A stretch of DNA of 42,893 nt. It comes from DATDYW01 sp044375695. GTDB taxonomy: Bacteria; Patescibacteriota; Minisyncoccia; Phycocordibacterales; JAACPR01. Within the stretch, counting starts at the first letter, position 1, and every line of letters starts with the position of its first letter. Of the stretch, positions 1 through 6,418 are shown piece after piece. Under the pieces are notes generated by a model. The model did not search any database, was not told the DNA's origin, and saw only the letters and a list, made by a program, of their open reading frames with translations. The DNA lies in assembly GCA_044375695.1 (NCBI GenBank), contig JBILMG010000004.1, positions 1 to 42,893 on the forward strand, in the 5' to 3' direction. Made by a program: the position numbers and the translations under genes.

Positions 1-489
1 GAGGGCTCGCTGCGCGGCGTTGGCGCGGTCGTCTTTGGCCTCGTGGCCGGTTCGGCGCTGCTCGCGTTCGCGGAGATCGCCGGCCGGCGACGCGCCGCCG
101 CGGCTACTGGCGCCTCGCTATCCTGGCCTCGCGCGCTCGGCGTCGGCGTCTTTCAGGCGCTCGCGCTCCTGCCGGGAATGTCGCGCTCTGGCTCGACCAT
201 CGCGGGCGCCACCTTGGCCGGCTTTGGCCGTGCCGCCGCCGCGCGCTTCGCGTTCCTCTTGGGCGTGCCGATCTTGATTGGCAGCGGCGGCAAGAAGCTG
301 CTCGACATTGCCGCGGACGGCACCTTGGCCACGGTTTGGCAGCCGCTCTTGATCGCCTCGGCCGTCGGCTTAATCTCTGGCTACCTCGCGATCGGCGCCC
401 TCACGCGGTTCCTCTCGACCCGCACCCTCTGGCCGTTCGTCTGGTACCGCCTGGCGCTCGCCGCGGCGCTCGCGCTCTGGGTTCTCTAG
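1..489 (+). CDS. uppP: Undecaprenyl-diphosphatase UppP/BacA, 3' part
   Basis: The reading frame is open from base 1, so the 5' end lies outside the window; 162 residues remain. UppP is an integral membrane enzyme that dephosphorylates undecaprenyl diphosphate to recycle the peptidoglycan lipid carrier. The family's second signature is visible as LLPGMSRSGSTI, with the Arg and Ser residues that line the active site, followed by RFAFLLGVPILIG, the usual continuation into the next helix. Several hydrophobic helices follow up to the TAG stop, as expected for the C-terminal half. No terminator hairpin lies directly after the stop. The identification is firm; only completeness is unknown. Confidence 0.93.
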   Translation, partial: EGSLRGVGAVVFGLVAGSALLAFAEIAGRRRAAAATGASLSWPRALGVGVFQALALLPGMSRSGSTIAGATLAGFGRAAAARFAFLLGVPILIGSGGKKLLDIAADGTLATVWQPLLIASAVGLISGYLAIGALTRFLSTRTLWPFVWYRLALAAALALWVL

Positions 490-513
490 CCAGCTGCCGG
501 ATGGCGGCTAATT

Positions 514-541
514 TTGACAAGACTGCAAAATGTTGTAGTTT
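514..541 (+). promoter_or_regulatory. Promoter TTGACA-N16-TAGTTT
   Basis: A perfect -35 box (514-519) is followed 16 bp later by TAGTTT (536-541). The same TTGAC*/TAGTTT pair recurs at 18640-18668 and 27446-27474. It sits before the gene starting at 581. A small hairpin (CCGGC 554-558 with GCCGG 565-569) lies in the resulting leader. Confidence 0.6.
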
Positions 542-580
542 GCCGACAGGTATCCGGCGCGTTTGCCGGTAAAGCAAAGT

Positions 581-1132
581 ATGAAAAATCAAAAACCAAT
601 ATCCTCCCTTGAAGTCTTGTTCGACCAACCCGGCATGTGCCTGGACACGGTCGGCATTGTGGCCACCGTTTGCGTGGTCGCCAAGCTGGCGGCCACCCTC
701 GTGGGCGTCCCCATGACCCTGGGCCCGGTCAGCATCACCCTGGTGCTCGTCATGGCCTGCTGGACTATCCTGGGAGATGCCGCGAAGCTGCCCCTGACGG
801 CTTTCCGCGAGTGGTGCGACGACGCGCTCCGCGCGCCCCGTTTCATTCCAACGGAATGGGTCAACCCCTCGAGCCTGACCGGCCTCGCCTTCAAGGGGGT
901 CGCCGAGCCGAACGAGCAGGTGGTCTGCGACGCGGTCCACGCCTACCTCGGCAGGCGGCTCGAAGCGAAAGAATCGGTTGCCCCAATTGGGCAGCACGAG
1001 GCAATGTTTAGCTACGAGACCGAGGAGAAGCTCCACCAGTGGAAGTTCTCCTTCAACTTCAGGAACGGACGTGACGATGTTACCGGCCAGCCGTTCGTCT
1101 GGATTACCGCCGCTCACGTTTACGAGCTCTGA
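581..1132 (+). CDS. Hypothetical protein with N-terminal membrane segments
   Basis: A 183-residue protein of no family I recognise. Residues about 20-65 form two closely spaced hydrophobic stretches (VGIVATVCVVAKLAATLVGV, then VSITLVLVMACWTIL), so it is probably a membrane hairpin with a soluble C-terminal domain of about 110 residues rich in Trp and charged residues. I chose the ATG at 581; an in-frame TTG at 563 would add six residues but falls in the loop of a small leader hairpin. There is no Shine-Dalgarno sequence. A TTGACA/TAGTTT promoter lies upstream and a strong terminator follows the TGA directly, so it is transcribed alone. Confidence 0.7.
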   Translation: MKNQKPISSLEVLFDQPGMCLDTVGIVATVCVVAKLAATLVGVPMTLGPVSITLVLVMACWTILGDAAKLPLTAFREWCDDALRAPRFIPTEWVNPSSLTGLAFKGVAEPNEQVVCDAVHAYLGRRLEAKESVAPIGQHEAMFSYETEEKLHQWKFSFNFRNGRDDVTGQPFVWITAAHVYEL

Positions 1133-1137
1133 TCCTC

Positions 1138-1166
1138 GCGCCCAACCGGGCGCTTTTCTTTTTTTT
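1138..1166 (+). terminator. Intrinsic terminator
   Basis: GCGCCC-aacc-GGGCGC (1138-1153) is followed by TTTTCTTTTTTTT. It ends the gene at 581-1132. The T-tract overlaps the stop codon of the convergent exonuclease gene. Confidence 0.88.
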
Positions 1167-1749
1167 AGCCGAACAGGCTCGCCGTCACACCCTGTGGCAG
1201 CTCGGCCGGCGTCTGCCAGGCCGAGGTGTCGAGCTTGGCCTTCTGCACCTCGCCGCCTTGCACCGGGTACTTCAGGTAGCCCTTCTTGAGGGCGAAGTCG
1301 AAGAGGTCGCGGGTGACTTTCACGTCCTGCTCGCAGTACGAGATGACCTCCTTAATTTTGCCCTCGCGCCACCAGACAATGGACTGCAGACCGTCGGCCG
1401 ATTTACCGTGTCCGAGCGTGGCTTGGGCGACGTCGTCGAGCTTGATGCGGCGGCCGACCACCTTCTGGAGCTCCTTCATGAGGTCGACCGAGCGCAGGCG
1501 GGCGATTTGCCCCGGGTAGCGGCGGGCGATGATGGGAATGTCGAAGTGGTTCGAGTTCCAGCCGACGAGCACGTGAGATTCGGCTAGGAGCTTCCAGAAC
1601 TCCGGCAGGTCTTTCTCGAGGTAGCTGGTGATTTTGCCGGTCTCGGAATCGTGCGCCGAGAGCACCGCGAAGGCGAGGTCGGCCGGGTCCCAGGACTCGG
1701 CCTCCTCGAAGGTGTTGGCGGTTTCGATGTCGAAGGTGATGACGCGCAT
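1165..1749 (-). CDS. Predicted DEDDy 3'-5' exonuclease (RNase H-like fold)
   Basis: A 194-residue stand-alone exonuclease domain of the DnaQ-like superfamily. The DEDDy motifs are present in order: Exo I FDIET near residue 6 (Asp and Glu), Exo II NSNHFDIPII near residue 66 (Asp) and Exo III YCEQD near residue 139 (Tyr, with Asp four residues on). It resembles the group described as related to the PolB proofreading domain; such proteins trim single-stranded 3' ends of DNA or RNA with two metal ions. There is no polymerase or helicase domain. On its own strand an AT-rich TATTTT box lies a few bases before the ATG, preceded by a TGACA element, suggesting a very short leader. The physiological substrate cannot be inferred. 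Confidence 0.82.
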   Translation of the reverse strand: MRVITFDIETANTFEEAESWDPADLAFAVLSAHDSETGKITSYLEKDLPEFWKLLAESHVLVGWNSNHFDIPIIARRYPGQIARLRSVDLMKELQKVVGRRIKLDDVAQATLGHGKSADGLQSIVWWREGKIKEVISYCEQDVKVTRDLFDFALKKGYLKYPVQGGEVQKAKLDTSAWQTPAELPQGVTASLFG

Positions 1750-1832
1750 GCGGAAAATAAAATGGGTTAGGGGGAGATTGTGTCAGCGCCGGCGCGCGGA
1801 ATCAAACTGTGGAGAATTCTCGCCGCCCGCGC

Positions 1833-1860
1833 ATTCTAGCAGCGCGGGCGGTGCTAGAAT
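1833..1860. promoter_or_regulatory. Inverted repeat containing two outward -10 boxes
   Basis: ATTCTAGCA (1833-1841) and TGCTAGAAT (1852-1860) are a perfect 9-bp inverted repeat with a 10-bp spacer. Each arm carries TAGAAT in the outward direction. The plus-strand copy (1855-1860) ends 6 bp before the GTG at 1867. A nested hairpin (CCGCCCGCGC with GCGCGGGCGG) overlaps it. Confidence 0.5.
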
Positions 1861-1866
1861 CGTGCC

Positions 1867-2097
1867 GTGACCGAAGAGACCGTAATTAGCCTGCCGGTGC
1901 CTCCTGGCGCGCTCTGGGCGCTCCTGGCCTTCGCGGCGGCAATCTTTATGACCGTCTCGGCGGTGGTGCACCACCACTGGGGCTACTACGGCCTGCGCGA
2001 GAGCGAGCGCGCCGGAACCGCCGCCGTGTACTACGTGGTTTCCGGCATCTTCCTCGCGGGCATGACCGTCTCGGCTATCGCCTACGGCGCTTTCTAG
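1867..2097 (+). CDS. Small membrane protein, two predicted TM helices
   Basis: A 76-residue protein with two hydrophobic segments (about residues 13-35 and 52-74) separated by a short polar loop containing HHHWGYYG. I do not recognise the family. The GTG start is supported by a TAGAAT -10 box ending exactly 6 bp upstream, which would give a leaderless mRNA. The next gene begins 5 bp after its TAG stop, so it is probably cotranscribed and perhaps translationally coupled with the bPH-domain protein. Confidence 0.72.
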   Translation: MTEETVISLPVPPGALWALLAFAAAIFMTVSAVVHHHWGYYGLRESERAGTAAVYYVVSGIFLAGMTVSAIAYGAF

Positions 2098-2102
2098 TAA
2101 AA

Positions 2103-2630
2103 ATGATTAGCTTCAACGAAGGGGAAGAGGTGGTGCTCGAGGCGCGGCGGCACTGGATTGTCGTGCTGCCGATCTACATTGTTCTGGTCCTGCTTTCGCT
2201 CGCCCCGGTTGCCCTCTACGCGATCATCGACGCTCTGCCGATTACCCTCGAGACCACCGGCTGGGGGCCGGCGCTGCTCGCCTTTGCCTACTCTGGCTGG
2301 ATGCTGGCGCTGTGGGTCGGCGGCTACTTCGCCTGGCTGGACCACCACCTCGACATTTGGATCGTCACCACCGAGCGCGTCATCGACGTCGAGCAGAAAG
2401 GGTTCTTCCGGCGAGAGACCTCTTCGCTGCGCTACGACCGCATCCAGGACATTACGGCTGAGGTGGATGGCGTCCTCGCCACCTTCCTCAAGTTCGGTGA
2501 CGTGCGGGTGCAGAACGCGGGCGAGGCTAAGGAATTCGTTATCGCCAACATCGCCAACCCGCAGCTGGTCGTCGACACCATCAACGCCGAGCTTGCCCGG
2601 CGAGGGAGGATTGCCTCGATCGTCGCCTAG
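2103..2630 (+). CDS. Bacterial PH-domain (bPH2-type) membrane protein
   Basis: A 175-residue protein: two TM helices (about residues 20-42 and 55-77), then a soluble domain with the pattern TTERVIDVEQKGFFRRE, SLRYDRIQDI and FGDVRVQNAG. That is the arrangement of bacterial PH-like (YdbS-type) domains, where a membrane hairpin is followed by a beta-rich domain beginning 'vT.eRvi...g'. The biochemical role of such proteins is mostly unknown; membrane-associated scaffolding is usual speculation. It starts 5 bp after the preceding small membrane gene and ends at a strong bidirectional terminator. Confidence 0.8.
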   Translation: MISFNEGEEVVLEARRHWIVVLPIYIVLVLLSLAPVALYAIIDALPITLETTGWGPALLAFAYSGWMLALWVGGYFAWLDHHLDIWIVTTERVIDVEQKGFFRRETSSLRYDRIQDITAEVDGVLATFLKFGDVRVQNAGEAKEFVIANIANPQLVVDTINAELARRGRIASIVA

Positions 2631-2644
2631 CGTCCGCGGCGAAA

Positions 2645-2682
2645 CGCGAAAAGCGCCCGTCGGTCGACGGGCGCTTTTCGCG
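2645..2682. terminator. Bidirectional terminator between convergent genes
   Basis: A perfect 18-bp inverted repeat with a 2-nt centre. Arms begin CGCGAAAAGCGCCC, so each strand has an A-tract before and a T-tract after the GC stem. It serves the bPH gene (plus) and the LOG gene (minus). Confidence 0.88.
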
Positions 2683-2696
2683 GGAGCTGACGCTGC

Positions 2697-3449
2697 CTAG
2701 CCTCGCGGCGTGGCGCCTTCGCGCGGCTCGACCGTCGGCATGACGACGTGGCGGACCTTGGCGCGGCTGATGGTGCGAATGATCTCGTCTTCGTCGTCGG
2801 TGATGAGGTAGAGGTCGGGGTCCGCGGCATCGATTTTGCCGGCGGCCAGGAAGGTCTCGCGGACCAGGCGATCGAAAGGTGCCCAGAAAGCTTTGCCCAC
2901 CAAAATGATTGGAACCTTCTCCATCTTGGCGGTCTGCACCAGGGTCAGGATCTCCATGAGCTCGTCGAGCGTGCCGTAGCCGCCGGGGAAGAAGAGGTAG
3001 GCCTCGGCCGAGTAGGCTAGGCAAACCTTGCGGGTGAAGAAGTAGTAGAAGTCGACGTGCTGGTTGAGGTAGCGGTTGGTCATCTGACCGTCCGGCAGCT
3101 GAATGGTCATGCCGACCGAGGTGCCGCCGGCTTCAAAGGCGCCGCGGTTGCCCGCTTCCATGATGCCGAGCGCGCCGCCGGTGACGACCGCGTAGTCGAG
3201 CTCTTTGGCAATGCGGCCCGCGATGCGGCGCGCCTGCTCGTACTCGGGGTGCCCTTCGGGCGTGACCGCCGAGCCGAGAATGGTCACCGACGGCTGGCAG
3301 GTCGAGATGAACTGTAGGCCCGAGCGCAGCTCGCCCGAAACGTGCTTCACGCGCATCTCGATGTCCTGCGCCAAGTGCTCGAGGGTAACGGGGTCGCAGA
3401 CGTGCTTGCCGCGGCTAACAACTCTTGGTGTCGGGTTTGGTGTATCCAT
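2697..3449 (-). CDS. LOG-family protein (Rossmann fold, TIGR00730-like)
   Basis: A 250-residue protein. The family signatures GGALGIMEAGNRGA (about residues 90-103) and PGGYGTLDELME (about 155-166) are intact; the latter supplies the conserved catalytic Glu. LOG proteins cleave nucleoside 5'-monophosphates to base and ribose 5-phosphate (cytokinin riboside phosphoribohydrolase in plants; broader nucleotide hydrolysis in bacteria). They are often misannotated as lysine decarboxylase. About 40 residues precede the core, longer than the minimal LOG. A TACAAT -10 box (minus strand, 3458-3463) lies 8 bp before the ATG, so the mRNA is probably leaderless. It ends at the shared bidirectional terminator. 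Confidence 0.9.
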   Translation of the reverse strand: MDTPNPTPRVVSRGKHVCDPVTLEHLAQDIEMRVKHVSGELRSGLQFISTCQPSVTILGSAVTPEGHPEYEQARRIAGRIAKELDYAVVTGGALGIMEAGNRGAFEAGGTSVGMTIQLPDGQMTNRYLNQHVDFYYFFTRKVCLAYSAEAYLFFPGGYGTLDELMEILTLVQTAKMEKVPIILVGKAFWAPFDRLVRETFLAAGKIDAADPDLYLITDDEDEIIRTISRAKVRHVVMPTVEPREGATPRG

Positions 3450-3483
3450 TGCGGGGAATTGTAGCAGGAGGCGCGCCGCGTTT

Positions 3484-3520
3484 AAAAATAAAAACGCGCC
3501 CTCCCGAATTCGGGAGGGCG
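3484..3520 (-). terminator. Intrinsic terminator (minus strand)
   Basis: The hairpin CGCCCTCCCG-aatt-CGGGAGGGCG (3497-3520) is followed on the minus strand by a T-rich tract (A-rich 3484-3494 on plus). It ends the membrane-protein gene at 3541-4005. Confidence 0.85.
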
Positions 3521-3540
3521 AGAGTGTTTTCGGACTTCGG

Positions 3541-4005
3541 TCACCGCGACCAGACGAGGCGTCGGCGACCCAGGAGGGCGAGCTCGACGCAGGCGACGGT
3601 CAGGATAACGAACAGGGCAGGAACCCACCGGTACGGCGACATCATCGCCATAGCTACCGAGAAGCAGCTACCGACCATGAGCAGCATGTGAGCGGCAACG
3701 ATTTGCCCGACAATGAACTGTCGGCCGAGATCGTTGCCGTTCGCGATCCGGCCCTGCGCCTCGACGTTCGCCGTGGCGTAGGGGCCGAAGCGGGCGAGGG
3801 CCCAAGGGATGGCCGCCAGCGCAACGTAAGGGCCGACTGGCAAGAACGACTGGCTGGGGCCGTTCTTGAGGTGGAGGATGATTTCGCCGATGAGCATCGC
3901 CGAGGCAATGCCTGCGGCGAAGAATCGGAGGATTTTTACATAGTTTTCCATCGACAACAGCGAGGCTGTTTCGATGCCGTTTTTCCAGTGATTGATGGTA
4001 CGCAT
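3541..4005 (-). CDS. Hypothetical membrane protein, four predicted TM helices
   Basis: A 154-residue protein with hydrophobic segments at about residues 25-45, 55-72, 97-118 and 126-146, Arg-rich at the C-terminus. I recognise no family or catalytic motif. Expression is well supported: a perfect TATAAT -10 (minus strand, 4013-4018) ends 7 bp before the ATG, implying a leaderless transcript, and a strong terminator follows. The AT-rich divergent region (about 4006-4066) is shared with tgt on the other strand. Confidence 0.7.
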   Translation of the reverse strand: MRTINHWKNGIETASLLSMENYVKILRFFAAGIASAMLIGEIILHLKNGPSQSFLPVGPYVALAAIPWALARFGPYATANVEAQGRIANGNDLGRQFIVGQIVAAHMLLMVGSCFSVAMAMMSPYRWVPALFVILTVACVELALLGRRRLVWSR

Positions 4006-4066
4006 CTATATAATTATAACATTTATATATGAAAAAGCAAGTATCAGGCCAGCGCCGCCTTTCTGC

Positions 4067-4072
4067 TAGATT
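4067..4072 (+). promoter_or_regulatory. tgt -10 box TAGATT, leaderless geometry
   Basis: TAGATT ends 6 bp before the GTG start of tgt, so transcription should begin at or within a base or two of the start codon. No convincing -35 box and no Shine-Dalgarno sequence are visible. Confidence 0.55.
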
Positions 4073-4078
4073 GCGTCG

Positions 4079-5311
4079 GTGAGCCAGCCGGTGACTTTTT
4101 CCATTACCGCCAAGGATTCCGCGTCCCGCGCCCGGGCCGGCGTCTTGCGCACGCCGCACGGCGAAATGCAGACGCCGGCTTTCGTGCCCGTCGGCACCAA
4201 GGCGACCGTCAAAGGACTGACCCCCGAGCAGGTAGCCGCTACCGGCGCCGAGGCGGTCTTGGGCAACACCTACCACCTGTACCTCGAGCCGGGACACGGC
4301 CGAATTGCGGCGATGGGCGGCCTGGGTAAGGCGATGGGCTGGAAAGGCCCCACCTTCACCGATTCTGGCGGCTTCCAGGTGTTCTCTCTGGGCGTCGCCT
4401 TCGGGCGTTCCATCAAAAAAGTGGCCAAGGACGACGCGCCGGAGCTTCTCTTGGCCGCTGGCGAAATTGCCCGCGGCGAAGGCCGCAACGTCTCAGAGCA
4501 CTTCAAGCCCGCGCAGGTGGCCGAAGAGGGCGTGATGTTTCGCTCGCACCTCGACGGCTCGGCGCACTTTTTGACGCCCGAAAAATCTATCGAAATTCAG
4601 AACGCGCTCGGGGCCGATGTTATTTTCGCCTTCGACGAGTGCCCGGCGCCGTCCGAGACCCGCCGCTACCTAGAGGAGTCCCTGCACCGCACGCACCGCT
4701 GGGCCAAGCGCTCGCTCGTGGCGCACCGGAATTCTGAAATGGCGGGGAAGCAGGGCATTTTCGCCGTGGTGCAAGGCGCCCGGCACGAAGATCTGCGTCG
4801 CGCCTCGGCCAAGGCGCTCGCCGAAATGGGCTTCGACGGGTACGGCATCGGCGGCTCGTTCGCCAAGGAGGACGCCACCAAGATTGTTTCGTGGGTCAAC
4901 GAGGAGCTGCCGGAAGAGGCGCCGAAGCACCTCTTGGGAATCGGCGAGCCGGAAGACATTCTGGCGGGGATCGCCGGAGGCTGCGACACCTTCGACTGCG
5001 TTTCGCCGGCGCGCCTGGGCCGCACCGCGATTGCCTACACCGCGCGCGGCAAGATCAACCTCAAGAATGCGGCGATGCGCGACGACCTCTCGCCGACGGA
5101 AGAGGGGTGCGACTGCTACACCTGCGCCTCGGGTTTTTCCAAGAGCTACCTGGCGCACCTGTTCCGCGCGGAAGAAATGCTGGGCGCCACGCTGCTCACG
5201 ATTCACAACATTCGCTTCCTGGTGCGCCTGTGCGAGGGCGCCCGCGCGGCGATCGCCTCGGGGAACTTCGTGGCCTACGCGAAATCGTTCATGGACGGCT
5301 ACCGGGCCTAG
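4079..5311 (+). CDS. tgt: Queuine/archaeosine tRNA-ribosyltransferase (TGT)
   Basis: A 410-residue enzyme that exchanges guanine 34 of GUN-anticodon tRNAs for preQ1. Visible motifs: DSGGFQVFSLG near residue 95 (first catalytic Asp), FDECP near residue 184 (substrate-recognition Asp region), and the zinc site CDCYTC followed by a His in LLTIHN near the C-terminus. It is somewhat longer than the usual 370-380 residues, mainly through about 25 extra residues after the first catalytic Asp. No preQ1 biosynthesis genes occur in the window, so the substrate base may be salvaged; the window cannot settle this. The GTG start is set by the -10 box 6 bp upstream. A hairpin with a T-tract follows the stop. 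Confidence 0.94.
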   Translation: MSQPVTFSITAKDSASRARAGVLRTPHGEMQTPAFVPVGTKATVKGLTPEQVAATGAEAVLGNTYHLYLEPGHGRIAAMGGLGKAMGWKGPTFTDSGGFQVFSLGVAFGRSIKKVAKDDAPELLLAAGEIARGEGRNVSEHFKPAQVAEEGVMFRSHLDGSAHFLTPEKSIEIQNALGADVIFAFDECPAPSETRRYLEESLHRTHRWAKRSLVAHRNSEMAGKQGIFAVVQGARHEDLRRASAKALAEMGFDGYGIGGSFAKEDATKIVSWVNEELPEEAPKHLLGIGEPEDILAGIAGGCDTFDCVSPARLGRTAIAYTARGKINLKNAAMRDDLSPTEEGCDCYTCASGFSKSYLAHLFRAEEMLGATLLTIHNIRFLVRLCEGARAAIASGNFVAYAKSFMDGYRA

Positions 5312-5315
5312 GCTT

Positions 5316-5351
5316 AAAAACTGCCTTTTTCTTATAAAATAAGGCTTTTTT
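5316..5351 (+). terminator. Probable tgt terminator
   Basis: An A-tract, then GCCTT...AAGGC enclosing CTTAT-aaa-ATAAG, then TTTTTT (5346-5351). It is AT-rich and weaker than other terminators here, but correctly placed after the TAG of tgt. Confidence 0.6.
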
Positions 5352-5393
5352 GAATAAAAGCGCTGTTTTTACGCCCCGAACCCATCCGGACGC

Positions 5394-5421
5394 TTGACAG
5401 ATTTTTTATATCTGCTATACT
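5394..5421 (+). promoter_or_regulatory. Consensus sigma-70 promoter TTGACA-N16-TATACT
   Basis: TTGACA (5394-5399), 16-bp spacer, TATACT (5416-5421). This is the closest match to consensus in the window and the only strong promoter not followed by an ORF; transcription should start near 5428. It drives the structured RNA region. Confidence 0.85.
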
Positions 5422-5869
5422 GTGTGGGTACCGTTAGTTCATTGAGAGCGACCGAGAGACGAAAGCGCCGCGAAGACCTCTACAAAGAGCATCTGGGCGA
5501 AATCGTAATCGGTAAGCGAAACATGGCTAAGTTGGTCGGAATCCTCTAACGGTTCAAAACTGAAAGGATCCCAACGAACAAGGCACGATACGCGAAGAGA
5601 TGGAGTTAAGGTTCCTCGTACACCTTCCCATCCGCGCCCTCTGGATACAAAAGAGCGGCGTCTGAACAAGCGAGGTTCGCGATGATGAGGTCTGCAAGGA
5701 TCACATCGCACGGATGAACCCTGTGCTCTAGATTAAGACTTGAGGCCTTCCTAAAAGGCAAAAGCACTAGAAGCTGGGTTACAGATAAAATCCTGAAGGT
5801 GAGCATGAACAGATGCTCGAAACTAAATAAACCTCAGGTGCGGTGGAGCGAAAGCCCCCGCAAACCCCC

Positions 5870-5929
5870 AGGTCCCGGGAGAGCAACGATGCACTGCGCA
5901 CGTTAGCTCCCCGGGACCTCTACTTTTTT
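5870..5929 (+). terminator. Terminator-like stem inside the large RNA
   Basis: AGGTCCCGGG (5870-5879) pairs perfectly with CCCGGGACCT (5910-5919), extended by GAGC/GCTC and AACG/CGTT. TTTTTT follows at 5924-5929. Either it ends a first RNA of about 500 nt or it is an internal domain; part of the T-run can also pair with 6000-6002. Confidence 0.6.
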
Positions 5930-6285
5930 GGGAGATGAGCCTGGAGCCTGTCGTTCGGAGCCCGCGCTTGACACCTTTTGGAACCAGGCGTAGCCTCCCA
6001 AATCGAAACGTGCTCCACCGAGACCTGCCGTCAGGCGGGAAAGGCAAAACTCCAAAATCAACGTTTCTCAACGCCCGAACCTTCGGCCGCGACACTCGAC
6101 TCCGCTCGTGAGAGCAACGGTCAACGATCGCTACCGGGTACACGTAAATGCTCCGAAAGAAGCCCACGAGGTTTTCCCTCGAGCGCGCGCTTCGATCAGG
6201 AGGCAAGAAAGGCCAGCTAGGCCACCCCAAGTCAGCTGAAGGTAAGGGGAGTAGGCGACAAGCCGAAAACCAACGTTCGAACATC

Positions 6286-6334
6286 AGGACCCCTTCCGCG
6301 TGGAGCAGAAGGGGTCCTATTCTTTTTTATTTTT
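6286..6334 (+). terminator. Intrinsic terminator of the large RNA
   Basis: AGGACCCCTTC (6286-6296) pairs perfectly with GAAGGGGTCCT (6308-6318), followed by ATTCTTTTTTATTTT. Confidence 0.88.
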
Positions 6335-6418
6335 CCCGGGCGCGGGCCCGCGCGGCCCGAGAGCTTGCGCGCGGCCCTCCTGCGGCAGGGGGTCATTTTT
6401 TCTGCTAACCTCTTACCG

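Larger units (their letters stand above)
5428..6334 (+). ncRNA. Large structured non-coding RNA of unknown class, about 900 nt
   Basis: No convincing coding frame lies between tgt and uvrB. The segment has a consensus promoter and an intrinsic terminator (6286-6334). Hairpins readable by eye: GTTGG/CCAAC, ATCCT/AGGAT and CGGTT/AACTG in 5531-5575; CGCG, GATGG and AAGG with their complements in 5591-5636; GGTTC-GCGATG with CATCGC...GAACC in 5674-5720; GTGCT/AGCAC around GCCTT/AAGGC in 5723-5767; a compound stem 5792-5838; GCGG...GC-GAAA-GC...CCGC with a GNRA loop in 5840-5861; a long stem 5870-5919; and TTTGGGAG (5927-5934) with CTCCCAAA (5995-6002). I looked for the conserved cores of RNase P RNA, tmRNA, SRP RNA, 6S RNA and group I/II introns and recognised none. 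It could also be two RNAs divided at the internal terminator-like stem. Function unknown. Confidence 0.75.

Noticed and set aside
5428..6334. RNase P RNA, tmRNA, SRP RNA, 6S RNA or group I/II intron
   Set aside because: I looked for the conserved cores (GAAAGUC-type P4, ACAGAA, tRNA-like ends with GGUUCGA, GGAAGG SRP loop, domain V) and found none; a diverged member cannot be excluded without a covariance search.
5439..6408. Short ORFs inside the large RNA region
   Set aside because: They cross strong hairpins, are Arg/Pro/Ser-rich, lack usable starts near promoters and differ from the codon bias of real genes here.
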